Of a stretch of DNA of 64,000 nucleotides, positions 18,041 through 26,495 are shown one piece after another; positions within the stretch are counted from its first letter, which is position 1; each line of letters starts with the position of its first letter. Below the pieces are notes generated by a model. It searched no databases and was not told where the DNA came from. It saw only the letters and a program-made list of their open reading frames with translations. This DNA comes from Burkholderia sp. S171 (lineage in GTDB: Bacteria > Pseudomonadota > Gammaproteobacteria > Burkholderiales > Burkholderiaceae): NCBI RefSeq assembly GCF_009766085.1, contig NZ_LMUF01000075.1:78168-142167 (forward strand). Reading direction: 5' to 3'. A program made the position numbers and the translations under genes.

Positions 18041-19402
18041 ATGACCAAGAAAGTGTATGTAAAGACCTTTGGCTGCCAGATGAACGAGTACGACTCCGAC
18101 AAAATGGTCGACGTCCTCGGAGCAGCCAATGGCCTCACCCAAACGTTTACGCCGGAAGACGCGGACGTCATTCTCTTCAACACGTGTTCAGTGCGCGAAA
18201 AAGCGCAGGAAAAGGTTTTCTCCGATCTCGGCCGCGTCCGCGAATTGAAGGAAGCAAATCCGAACCTGATCATTGGCGTAGGCGGTTGCGTGGCGAGCCA
18301 GGAAGGCGCGGCGATTGTGTCCCGCGCGCCGTACGTGGACCTGGTGTTCGGCCCGCAGACGCTGCATCGTCTGCCGGAAATGATTGCGAAACGGCGTTCC
18401 AGTGGCCGCGCGCAAGTCGATATCTCGTTTCCGGAAATCGAAAAATTTGATCATCTGCCGCCGGCGCGCGTTGATGGCCCGAGCGCGTTTGTATCGATCA
18501 TGGAAGGGTGCAGCAAGTACTGCAGCTATTGCGTGGTGCCCTATACGCGCGGCGAAGAGGTATCGCGGCCGCTGGACGACGTGTTGACCGAAATCGCGGG
18601 CCTCGCCGACCAAGGCGTGCGCGAAGTCACCATGCTCGGTCAGAACGTGAATGCGTATCGTGGACCGGTGACACAGCATTCCACGGACATTGCGGATTTC
18701 GCTACGTTGATCGAATACGTGGCGGAAATTCCGGGCATCGAGCGGATTCGCTACACCACGTCGCATCCGAAGGAATTCACGCAGCGGCTGATTGATACGT
18801 ACGCGAAAGTACCGAAACTCGTGAGCCACTTGCACTTGCCGGTGCAGCACGGTTCCGACCGCATTCTGATGGCCATGAAACGCGGTTATACCGTGCTCGA
18901 ATACAAGTCCGTGATCCGCAAATTGCGCGCGATTCGTCCGGATTTATCGTTGTCCACGGACATGATCGTCGGCTTCCCGGGCGAGACGGAAGATGACTTC
19001 CAGAAGATGATGAAGCTCATCGACGAAATGAGTTACGACACCAGCTTCTCATTCATCTACAGCCCGCGTCCTGGCACGCCCGCTGCAAACCTGCACGACG
19101 ATACCCCGCGCGAAGTGAAGCTCAAGCGTTTGCAACATTTGCAGGCGACCATCGAGGCAAATGTAGCGAAGATCAGCAACTCCATGCTGGGATCGGTGCA
19201 ACGCATTCTGGTGGAAGGCCCATCGCGCAAGGACCCGAGCGAACTCGCCGGACGCACGGAGAATAATCGCGTGGTGAATTTTCCGGCACCCATTTCTTCG
19301 CACAAACGGCTGATTGGCCAGATGGTCGATGTGGAAATCAACGTGGCGTATCCGCATTCGTTGCGCGGCGAATTGATCATGACGCCCGCGACAACTCACT
19401 AA
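18041..19402 (+). CDS. miaB: tRNA-2-methylthio-N6-dimethylallyladenosine synthase
   Basis: A 453-residue radical-SAM methylthiotransferase that adds the 2-methylthio group to i6A37 of tRNAs reading U-starting codons. The N-terminal UPF0004 domain has its three cluster cysteines at 12, 49 and 83. The radical-SAM triad is C157-x3-C161-x2-C164 in EGCSKYCSYC. A C-terminal TRAM domain (about 380-445) binds RNA. The gene leads a chain with phoH, ybeY and corC that is conserved in many beta- and gammaproteobacteria. TATAAT at 17841-17846 may be its -10 element, though no good -35 is seen. Confidence 0.95.
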   Translation: MTKKVYVKTFGCQMNEYDSDKMVDVLGAANGLTQTFTPEDADVILFNTCSVREKAQEKVFSDLGRVRELKEANPNLIIGVGGCVASQEGAAIVSRAPYVDLVFGPQTLHRLPEMIAKRRSSGRAQVDISFPEIEKFDHLPPARVDGPSAFVSIMEGCSKYCSYCVVPYTRGEEVSRPLDDVLTEIAGLADQGVREVTMLGQNVNAYRGPVTQHSTDIADFATLIEYVAEIPGIERIRYTTSHPKEFTQRLIDTYAKVPKLVSHLHLPVQHGSDRILMAMKRGYTVLEYKSVIRKLRAIRPDLSLSTDMIVGFPGETEDDFQKMMKLIDEMSYDTSFSFIYSPRPGTPAANLHDDTPREVKLKRLQHLQATIEANVAKISNSMLGSVQRILVEGPSRKDPSELAGRTENNRVVNFPAPISSHKRLIGQMVDVEINVAYPHSLRGELIMTPATTH

Positions 19403-19435
19403 AACCGCAGCTTCGACAGGAACCCGACTCTCGCC

Positions 19436-20545
19436 TTGAAGACCGCTCAGCAGCATATGGAATTCACCGCACCGCGCGAGGACAACGCGCGGCTCGCCAA
19501 CCTCTGTGGCCCGCTCGACGAAAACTTGCGGCAGATCGAGCAGGCGCTCGACGTGACGCTGACGCGTCGCGGACACAAGATCACCATCCGCGGGCGCGGC
19601 GCGAAGGTTGCGCTAGCGGCGCTCGAGAATTTCTACAATCGCGCGAAGGACACGTTGTCGGTGGACGATATCCAGCTTGCGCTGGTCGAAGCGCGCAACG
19701 CGGCGCGGCGCGGGTTGAATGCCAACAAGCCGTCGAATAATCTGAATTCCGATCCCGTCGATCCACGTTTCCGTGGCGACCCCGATCATCCGTTCGATGA
19801 ACCCAGCGCGACCATCGATCTGGGCGACGAGGAAGATCCAGGTCCTAAGCTGTACACGCGACGCGCCGATCTGCGCGGCCGCACGCCCATGCAGCGTGAA
19901 TACCTGAAGCAGATCATTGCGCACGATGTGACGTTTGGCATCGGCCCGGCGGGTACGGGCAAGACGTATCTGGCAGTGGCGTGCGCGGTAGATTCGCTCG
20001 AACGCGATCAGGTGAAGCGCATTGTGCTGACGCGTCCTGCGGTGGAAGCCGGCGAGCGTCTGGGTTTCCTGCCGGGCGATCTCGCACAGAAAGTGGATCC
20101 GTATTTGCGGCCGCTTTACGACGCGCTCTACGACCTCCTCGGCTTCGATAAAACCGCGAAAATGTTCGAACGCCAGATGATCGAAATCGCGCCGCTCGCG
20201 TACATGCGCGGCCGGACGCTGAATCACGCGTTCATCATTTTGGACGAAGCGCAAAACACCACGCCCGAACAGATGAAGATGTTCCTGACGCGGATTGGTT
20301 TCGGGTCGAAGGCTGTTGTCACTGGCGACACCACGCAGGTCGATTTGCCGCGCGGGCACAGAAGCGGGCTGATTGAAGCGCAACACATACTGGCGGATGT
20401 CCGCGGTATCGCGATGACGAAGTTCACGAGCGTGGACGTGGTGCGGCATCCGCTGGTGGCGCGCATTGTGGAAGCGTATGACGCGCAATCGGAGCGCGAC
20501 GCCGCGGCGGCCGCGGCGGCCACCGCAAAATATCGCTCTGAATAA
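19436..20545 (+). CDS. phoH: PhoH-family P-loop ATPase
   Basis: A 369-residue protein. An N-terminal KH-like segment (about 35-80, RRGHKITIRGRGAKVALAALENFY) precedes an ATPase domain with Walker A GPAGTGKT (170-177) and Walker B IILDEAQNTT (about 265-274). PhoH proteins are linked with RNA metabolism and with YbeY, encoded two bases downstream. The frame starts at TTG 19436; an internal ATG at 19457 is the alternative and the choice is uncertain. The C-terminus is an Ala-rich tail. It is probably cotranscribed with miaB (33-base gap). Confidence 0.9.
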   Translation: MKTAQQHMEFTAPREDNARLANLCGPLDENLRQIEQALDVTLTRRGHKITIRGRGAKVALAALENFYNRAKDTLSVDDIQLALVEARNAARRGLNANKPSNNLNSDPVDPRFRGDPDHPFDEPSATIDLGDEEDPGPKLYTRRADLRGRTPMQREYLKQIIAHDVTFGIGPAGTGKTYLAVACAVDSLERDQVKRIVLTRPAVEAGERLGFLPGDLAQKVDPYLRPLYDALYDLLGFDKTAKMFERQMIEIAPLAYMRGRTLNHAFIILDEAQNTTPEQMKMFLTRIGFGSKAVVTGDTTQVDLPRGHRSGLIEAQHILADVRGIAMTKFTSVDVVRHPLVARIVEAYDAQSERDAAAAAAATAKYRSE

Positions 20546-20547
20546 GC

Positions 20548-21015
20548 ATGCCCAAGCTTGCGCTGACACTGCAGTTTCCCGCCGCCAAAACGTTCCCTGA
20601 ACACAAGGCGCTGTTGCCGCGCGCAACCGTCGCTAGCTGGATCAAGGCGTCGCTGTTCGCGGACGCGGAACTGACCGTGCGTTTCGTCGATACCGAGGAA
20701 GGCCGGACGCTGAACCGGTCGTATCGGCAGAAGGATTACGCCACTAACGTGCTGACGTTCGCCTACGCCGAGTCGGAAGACGATCCGGTCACGGGCGACC
20801 TGGTGCTGTGCTGTCCGGTAGTGGAACGCGAGGCGCGCGAGCAGAACAAGCCGCTCGCCGCGCATTACGCGCATCTGATCGTGCACGGTACGCTGCACGC
20901 TCAGGGCTACGACCATGAAGATTCGGCGGAAGCGGAAGAAATGGAATCGATCGAAACGGGCATCATGCAACAGCTCGGTTTCACCGATCCTTACCTGCCG
21001 TTGCCGCCCAACTAA
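20548..21015 (+). CDS. ybeY: Endoribonuclease YbeY
   Basis: A 155-residue metal-dependent RNase needed for 16S rRNA 3' processing and 70S quality control. The zinc site is the HX3HX5H motif H113-GTL-H117-AQGYD-H123. SYRQKDYATNVLTF is the other family landmark. It starts two bases after phoH ends, which implies translational coupling. Confidence 0.95.
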   Translation: MPKLALTLQFPAAKTFPEHKALLPRATVASWIKASLFADAELTVRFVDTEEGRTLNRSYRQKDYATNVLTFAYAESEDDPVTGDLVLCCPVVEREAREQNKPLAAHYAHLIVHGTLHAQGYDHEDSAEAEEMESIETGIMQQLGFTDPYLPLPPN

Positions 21016-21018
21016 GCC

Positions 21019-21714
21019 GTGACTGACGACCCTTCCCCTCTCCCCGACCTGTCTGCAGCGATTCCCGTCGACTATCCGCCGGTGTTCGAGGAGTCGCGTC
21101 TTCTCACCGACGAAGAACTCGTGGCATCGCGTGAAAAAGCCCTGGCGCACTGGGATCGCAAGACCGATCTCTGGCTGTTCGGCTATGGCTCGCTGATCTG
21201 GAACCCGGGCTTGCCTGCCGTGGAAACGGTGCGCAGCAAGGTGCACGGTTATCATCGCGGGCTGTATTTGTGGTCGCGCGTGAATCGCGGCACACCCGAG
21301 CAGCCTGGGCTCGTACTGGCGCTGGATCGCGGCGGTTCGTGCTCCGGCATGGCGTTCAGGCTTGCCGCTGAGGGCGCGGACCCGCACCTTGACGTGCTGT
21401 GGCGACGCGAAATGGCGATGAATTCGTACCGCGTGGCCTGGTTGCCCTGCACGCTGGTCGACGGCCGCCGTGTGGAGGCGCTGGCGTTCGTGATGCGACG
21501 CGAGGCCTCCACCTACACCGGCAAGCTCGCCGACCCAATGGTCCGCCACGTGCTCGGCTGCGCCACCGGCCGATACGGCACCACGCTCGACTACGTTAGC
21601 CGAACGGTCGAGGCGCTACGCGAATGCGGCATGCCCGACCGGCAACTCGAAGCGCTGTTGCAGCGCTGCCGGAGTGTGAATTCCGCGAATTCCACGAATT
21701 CGTCGCAAGAATGA
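21019..21714 (+). CDS. chaC: ChaC-type gamma-glutamylcyclotransferase
   Basis: A 231-residue protein with the glutathione-binding loop LFGYGSLIWNPG (about 54-65). LWRREM, about residue 133-138, lies near the catalytic Glu region of the ChaC fold. ChaC enzymes split glutathione into 5-oxoproline and cysteinylglycine. The start is GTG, three bases after the ybeY stop, so the gene is likely part of the same transcript. The usual neighbour of ybeY is corC, and here this gene sits between them. Confidence 0.85.
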   Translation: MTDDPSPLPDLSAAIPVDYPPVFEESRLLTDEELVASREKALAHWDRKTDLWLFGYGSLIWNPGLPAVETVRSKVHGYHRGLYLWSRVNRGTPEQPGLVLALDRGGSCSGMAFRLAAEGADPHLDVLWRREMAMNSYRVAWLPCTLVDGRRVEALAFVMRREASTYTGKLADPMVRHVLGCATGRYGTTLDYVSRTVEALRECGMPDRQLEALLQRCRSVNSANSTNSSQE

Positions 21715-21860
21715 ATGCGACGGAACGCGTTAAAAGCACGCATAAAACTGCATCGAATGCTTGGTAATGTATTCAACTGTGACCGATCGGCTAACGTCAC
21801 CGGCTCGACATACTCGGCCAATATTTATCAGTTACGATGTTTCTACAAAATCTGAACGTC

Positions 21861-21890
21861 TTCGCGCCGGCTCGAATGGGCGCGAATTTT
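21861..21890 (+). terminator. Probable intrinsic terminator between chaC and corC
   Basis: TTCGCGCC (21861-21868) pairs with GGCGCGAA (21879-21886) around a ten-base loop and is followed by TTTT. It lies 60 bases before corC, so it may also act as a leader attenuator. Confidence 0.5.
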
Positions 21891-21949
21891 CCTTGGTGTA
21901 TTCTTAACTTTCCGAAATTTCGCGTCCGGAACAATCCGGGCGCCCCACT

Positions 21950-22876
21950 ATGAACGACGCCTATCCCAGTCGACGACACACCGACAAACCGCCGGAAAAG
22001 CGCACGCTGCTTGAGCGCCTGACCGATTTCATCTCGCACGAACCTGAATCGCGCGACGAATTGCTGGAAGTCCTTCAGGACGCCCACGAACGCAATCTGC
22101 TCGACGCAGATTCGCTCTCCATGATCGAAGGCGTGTTCCAGGTTTCGGAACTCTGCGCGCGCGACATCATGATTCCGCGTGCCCAGATGGACGCCATCAA
22201 TATTGCCGAAACGCCCGAGCAGTTCATTCCGTTCATGCTCGAAAAAGCGCACTCGCGCTACCCGGTATTCGAAAGCAACCGTGACAACGTGATCGGCGTG
22301 CTGCTTGCAAAAGACTTGCTGCGCTATTACCACGAAGAAGAATTCGATGTCCGCGGCATGCTTCGCCCCGCCGTGTTCATTCCGGAATCGAAACGCCTGA
22401 ACGTATTGCTGCACGATTTCCGCGTGAACCGGAATCACATTGCCATCGTCGTCGATGAATACGGTGGCGTGGCCGGACTGATCACGATTGAAGACGTGCT
22501 GGAACAGATTGTTGGCGACATTGAAGACGAATACGACTTCGACGAAGAAGCCGGCAACATCATTGCGACGCCGGATGGAGCGCATCGTGTGCGTGCACTG
22601 ACGGGTATCGAGCAGTTCAACGAACAGTTCGGCACGCACTATTCCGACGGCGAAGTCGACACCATCGGCGGGCTGGTTACGCATCGGTTCGGGCGCGTGC
22701 CGCATCGTGGAGAGAAGGTGAAGATCGACGAGTTCGTGTTCGAGATTCTCCGCGGCGACGCCCGCCAGATCCACGTGCTGCGTGTACGACGTGCACCGAA
22801 TACCAACCTGCTCGACGGGAATTCGCGTAACCACCGCGACCATCGCGACCATGACAACGACGACGAACGCGATTGA
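21950..22876 (+). CDS. corC: CorC/HlyC-family CBS-domain protein
   Basis: A 308-residue cytoplasmic protein with two CBS repeats (about 65-185), including DIMIPRAQMD and VVDEYGGVAGLITIEDVLEQIVG. A CorC_HlyC transporter-associated domain follows (about 205-290). E. coli CorC helps magnesium/cobalt efflux. There is no N-terminal membrane DUF21 domain, which distinguishes it from longer relatives. It ends in a His/Asp/Arg-rich tail. It sits upstream of lnt, as in E. coli ybeX-lnt. Confidence 0.92.
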   Translation: MNDAYPSRRHTDKPPEKRTLLERLTDFISHEPESRDELLEVLQDAHERNLLDADSLSMIEGVFQVSELCARDIMIPRAQMDAINIAETPEQFIPFMLEKAHSRYPVFESNRDNVIGVLLAKDLLRYYHEEEFDVRGMLRPAVFIPESKRLNVLLHDFRVNRNHIAIVVDEYGGVAGLITIEDVLEQIVGDIEDEYDFDEEAGNIIATPDGAHRVRALTGIEQFNEQFGTHYSDGEVDTIGGLVTHRFGRVPHRGEKVKIDEFVFEILRGDARQIHVLRVRRAPNTNLLDGNSRNHRDHRDHDNDDERD

Positions 22877-23090
22877 ACGCGTTTGCTTCTTGCTTGATCG
22901 ACATACGCGTTGGAACGCCGCTGAGCGGCCCCGGCCTGCTTAAGCCTGTAACACTGCGTGTTCACACTACGCGTCAGTTGCCAGTAGTCAGTGGCGTGCC
23001 GGCTACACAGGTGTTTTGCGCCCTTTTTGTGAAATGACGAGCGCCGGTCACGCTTCGTCATTCGCTTACTTTCTGCCGACCTCGTAATCC

Positions 23091-24809
23091 ATGGCCGACT
23101 CTTCGTCTCCTATCACCTCGCGGCGCGGCTCCCAGCCGATGCCCGCTGAAAAACGCGCCGGCACGGCTCGGTCCTTGCCGTTCTGGCATTACCTCGTGGC
23201 AGCCGTGCTGGGCGCCGCGAATACGCTGTCGTTCGCGCCTACGCCGCATGGCGGCTGGGTCGAACTCGTGATCTTTACGCTGTTCTTCGCGTGGCTGACG
23301 CGCACCGATGGTTGGAAAAGCGCGGCGTTGACGGGCTGGGCGTTTGGATTCGGCAACTTCGTGACGGGTGTGTGGTGGCTGTATGTCAGCATGCACGACT
23401 ACGGCGGCATGTCGGCGCCGCTGGCGGCTGCGGCGGTCGCGTTGTTTTCAATGTATCTCGCGATCTATCCGGCGTTGGCGGGCGTGGTCTGGTCGCTGTG
23501 CGCGGGCCGTGCACGGTATGGCGACAACGACTCCTCAACAACGATGCCGATCGATGAACCGCGCTTCGTGCCGACCTGGCATGGCGCGTTTGCGTTCGCG
23601 AGCGCGTGGGCGCTGGGCGAGTGGTTGCGCGGCCTTGTGTTCACCGGCTTCCCGTGGCTTGCAAGCGGGTATGCGCAAGTCGATGGCCCGTTGGCGGGCT
23701 TTGGATCTATTGCAGGCGTATATGGCGTGGGCTGGGTGCTTGGCCTCGTGGCCGCGTTGCTTGTGCAAGGGTTTTACGGTTTTAAGCCCAACTCGGCGGT
23801 GGCCGAAACCTCGAAGGCTGCGCGCCTTGCGCCGTTCATCGTGGCAATGGTGCTGCTTGCGTCCGGCACGCTGTTGTCGCTGGTCGAATGGACGACCCCG
23901 GCGAATGCGCCGCTCACCGTTCGGCTACTGCAAGGCAACGTAAAGCAGGACATGAAGTTCGAGCAGGCGGGCGTGGATCAATCGTTGTCGCTGTATAAAA
24001 AACTGATCACCGAGAAGCCTGCGGATCTCATCGTCACGCCGGAGACGGCATTGCCCGTTCTGGCTGTCGAGGTGCCCCCGGATCTGGCGCTTGCACTGCG
24101 CAATTTCTCCGATACCACCAACTCGTCCATCCTGTTCGGTGCAATTGGCGTAACCGCTTCGGAAGGCCGCGTAACCGGCTACACGAACAGCCTGTTCGGC
24201 ATCACGCCGAATCAGCACGACGTGTACCGCTACGACAAACATCATCTCGTGCCATTCGGCGAATTCGTGCCAACGGGTTTCCATTGGTTCGTGGCGCTCA
24301 TGGGCATTCCGCTCGGCGACCTGGGCCGCGGCCCACTGGTGCAAAAATCGTTCTTCGTACACAACCAGCCGATTGCCGTCGATATCTGCTACGAAGACAT
24401 TTTCGGTGAAGAGATTGCGCGGACGATTCGCGAACAGGAAGCGCCCGCGGGCATCCTGGTGAACTCCACGAATCTTGCGTGGTTCGGTGACACCATTGCG
24501 CTGGATCAGCATTTGCAAATGGCCCGCATGCGGTCGATCGAAACAGGTCGCCCCATGCTGCGCTCGACCAACACGGGCACCACCGCGGTGATCGCGGCGA
24601 ATGGCGATGTCGTGGCGCGCTTGCCGGTGTACACGGTCGGTTCTCTCGATGCCACCGTGCAGGGCACATCCGGCCGTACGCCGTATGTCACGAGCGGCAA
24701 CATGACGGTGATCTTGGTGTCGCTATTGCTGCTGGCGTTCGCCTTTGCGTTCGCGCCGGGCAGGAACGGCCGCAACAAACCTGACAACAATGGTCCGCAA
24801 CAATCCTGA
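23091..24809 (+). CDS. lnt: Apolipoprotein N-acyltransferase
   Basis: A 572-residue inner-membrane enzyme that transfers the third acyl chain onto the N-terminal Cys of lipoproteins. An N-terminal bundle of about seven helices is followed by a nitrilase-like periplasmic domain. Its catalytic triad reads E318 (VTPETALP), K383 (YDKHHLVPFGEF) and C433 (DICYEDIFG). A final helix lies at about 545-562. It is slightly longer than E. coli Lnt owing to a loop near residue 140-160. The ATG at 23091 follows the corC gene by 214 bases. Confidence 0.94.
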   Translation: MADSSSPITSRRGSQPMPAEKRAGTARSLPFWHYLVAAVLGAANTLSFAPTPHGGWVELVIFTLFFAWLTRTDGWKSAALTGWAFGFGNFVTGVWWLYVSMHDYGGMSAPLAAAAVALFSMYLAIYPALAGVVWSLCAGRARYGDNDSSTTMPIDEPRFVPTWHGAFAFASAWALGEWLRGLVFTGFPWLASGYAQVDGPLAGFGSIAGVYGVGWVLGLVAALLVQGFYGFKPNSAVAETSKAARLAPFIVAMVLLASGTLLSLVEWTTPANAPLTVRLLQGNVKQDMKFEQAGVDQSLSLYKKLITEKPADLIVTPETALPVLAVEVPPDLALALRNFSDTTNSSILFGAIGVTASEGRVTGYTNSLFGITPNQHDVYRYDKHHLVPFGEFVPTGFHWFVALMGIPLGDLGRGPLVQKSFFVHNQPIAVDICYEDIFGEEIARTIREQEAPAGILVNSTNLAWFGDTIALDQHLQMARMRSIETGRPMLRSTNTGTTAVIAANGDVVARLPVYTVGSLDATVQGTSGRTPYVTSGNMTVILVSLLLLAFAFAFAPGRNGRNKPDNNGPQQS

Positions 24810-25287
24810 GCCCGCCCTGCTCGCCATCCGCAAAGCGGTGCGAGCGGACGCGGACGCCGCGTGGGAGATCCGCCGCGCCGCCGTGATGAGTGAATGCGCG
24901 GCCGCGTATCCGTTGGACCAACTGGAGCAATGGACCGGCGGCACGGCTTCGAGAGCATTTGCCGATGCCGTCGAGGAGCGTTTCCTGGTGGCAACCATCG
25001 GCGACCAAGTGGCCGGCACCGGCATGATCGACCTCGCGACCGGCAAAATCGATGCGATTTTTGTCCATCCGGCGTATATGAAACGTGGCATCGGGACGGC
25101 GATGATGCGCCATCTGGAAACACTCGCCCTTTCGCACGGACTTCAGGAACTCAAGCTCGACTCCACGCTGAACGCCGCGCCGTTCTATCGCTCACTCGGT
25201 TTTGAAGGCGATGAAATCACGCCATACCGCTCGCCGCGCGGCCTGACCATGGATTGCGTACCCATGACGAAACGGCTCCACGGATAA
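24790..25287 (+). CDS. GNAT-family N-acetyltransferase
   Basis: A 165-residue protein. The acetyl-CoA-binding motif A reads AIFVHPAYMKRGIGTAMMRHLE (about 87-108), and LDSTLNAAPFYRSLGF is motif B (about 120-135). The substrate is unknown. The ATG at 24790 overlaps the 3' end of lnt by 20 bases, so translation is probably coupled. The open frame also extends to 24745, which would overlap lnt more without family support. Confidence 0.83.
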   Translation: MVRNNPEPALLAIRKAVRADADAAWEIRRAAVMSECAAAYPLDQLEQWTGGTASRAFADAVEERFLVATIGDQVAGTGMIDLATGKIDAIFVHPAYMKRGIGTAMMRHLETLALSHGLQELKLDSTLNAAPFYRSLGFEGDEITPYRSPRGLTMDCVPMTKRLHG

Positions 25288-25469
25288 TCCCCGTTTTTAC
25301 CGGCCGAATGGCCGATGAGTCCGCCGTTCACCCCCGGAAAGTCGCACAAGCCCCTCATTCCCGCTAAAATTCAACGTTTTAGCCCTCCGGCCGGTGCATT
25401 TTTCCGGTCCGCTTCGACTACGCGCCGGCCCACCGGCTTAGGCTTCGAAGGCACGCTTCAAAGGCATTC

Positions 25470-26477
25470 ATGCTCACTTTTCAGCAAATCATCCTGACGC
25501 TGCAATCCTATTGGGATAACAAGGGTTGCGCGCTCCTCCAGCCGATCGACATGGAAGTCGGCGCGGGTACCTCGCACGTGCACACATTCCTGCGCGCCAT
25601 TGGCCCGGAACCGTGGCGCGCAGCGTATGTCCAGCCGTCACGGCGTCCGAAGGACGGCCGTTACGGCGACAACCCGAACCGCCTGCAGCACTACTACCAG
25701 TATCAAGTGGTGCTGAAACCCGCGCCCGAAAACATCCTGGACCTGTACCTCGGCTCGCTTGAGGCGCTCGGCTTCGACCTGAAGCAGAACGACGTGCGTT
25801 TCGTGGAAGACGACTGGGAAAATCCGACGCTCGGCGCGTGGGGCCTTGGTTGGGAAGTCTGGCTGAACGGCATGGAAGTGACCCAGTTCACGTACTTCCA
25901 GCAAGTCGGCGGTATCGACTGCAAGCCGGTGCTGGGTGAGATCACCTACGGTCTCGAACGGCTCGCCATGTATCTGCAGAAAGTGGAGAACGTCTACGAC
26001 CTCGTGTGGACCGAATGGGAAGAGGACACGCCGAACGGCCGTGAACTCCGGCGCCTGACGTATGGCGACGTGTATCACCAGAACGAAGTCGAGCAGTCCA
26101 CCTACAACTTCGAGCACGCGAACGTCGACCTGCTGTTCACGTTCTTCAAGAGCTACGAAGCCGAAGCACAGAAGATGATTGAAGCGAAGCTCTCGCTGCC
26201 CGCGTATGAACTGGTGCTGAAAGCCGGCCATACGTTCAACTTGCTGGACGCACGCGGCGCGATTTCTGTGACGGAGCGCGCGGCGTATATCGGCCGGATT
26301 CGCGATCTGTCGCGTGCAGTCGCAAAGGGCTATTACGAGTCCCGTGAGGCGCTCGGCTTCCCGATGCTGGGCAACCCCGTACACGCCGCGGCCGGACTCA
26401 CCACGGACGCACAAGACGCCGCCAAGCCCGCGTGGGCGCCGGCGCTGAAGGTCGAGCGCAATATCGATCAGGCCTGA
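25470..26477 (+). CDS. glyQ: Glycyl-tRNA synthetase alpha subunit
   Basis: A 335-residue catalytic subunit of the bacterial alpha2beta2 GlyRS. It begins MLTFQQIILTLQSYWDNKGC and has the class II motif 1/2 segments GPEPWRAAYVQPSRRPKDGRYG and YYQYQVVLKPAPENILDLYLGSL. The length exceeds E. coli GlyQ (about 300) through a C-terminal Ala/Pro tail. glyS follows after 18 bases. Confidence 0.96.
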   Translation: MLTFQQIILTLQSYWDNKGCALLQPIDMEVGAGTSHVHTFLRAIGPEPWRAAYVQPSRRPKDGRYGDNPNRLQHYYQYQVVLKPAPENILDLYLGSLEALGFDLKQNDVRFVEDDWENPTLGAWGLGWEVWLNGMEVTQFTYFQQVGGIDCKPVLGEITYGLERLAMYLQKVENVYDLVWTEWEEDTPNGRELRRLTYGDVYHQNEVEQSTYNFEHANVDLLFTFFKSYEAEAQKMIEAKLSLPAYELVLKAGHTFNLLDARGAISVTERAAYIGRIRDLSRAVAKGYYESREALGFPMLGNPVHAAAGLTTDAQDAAKPAWAPALKVERNIDQA

Positions 26478-26495
26478 CCAGAGCACGACATAACA

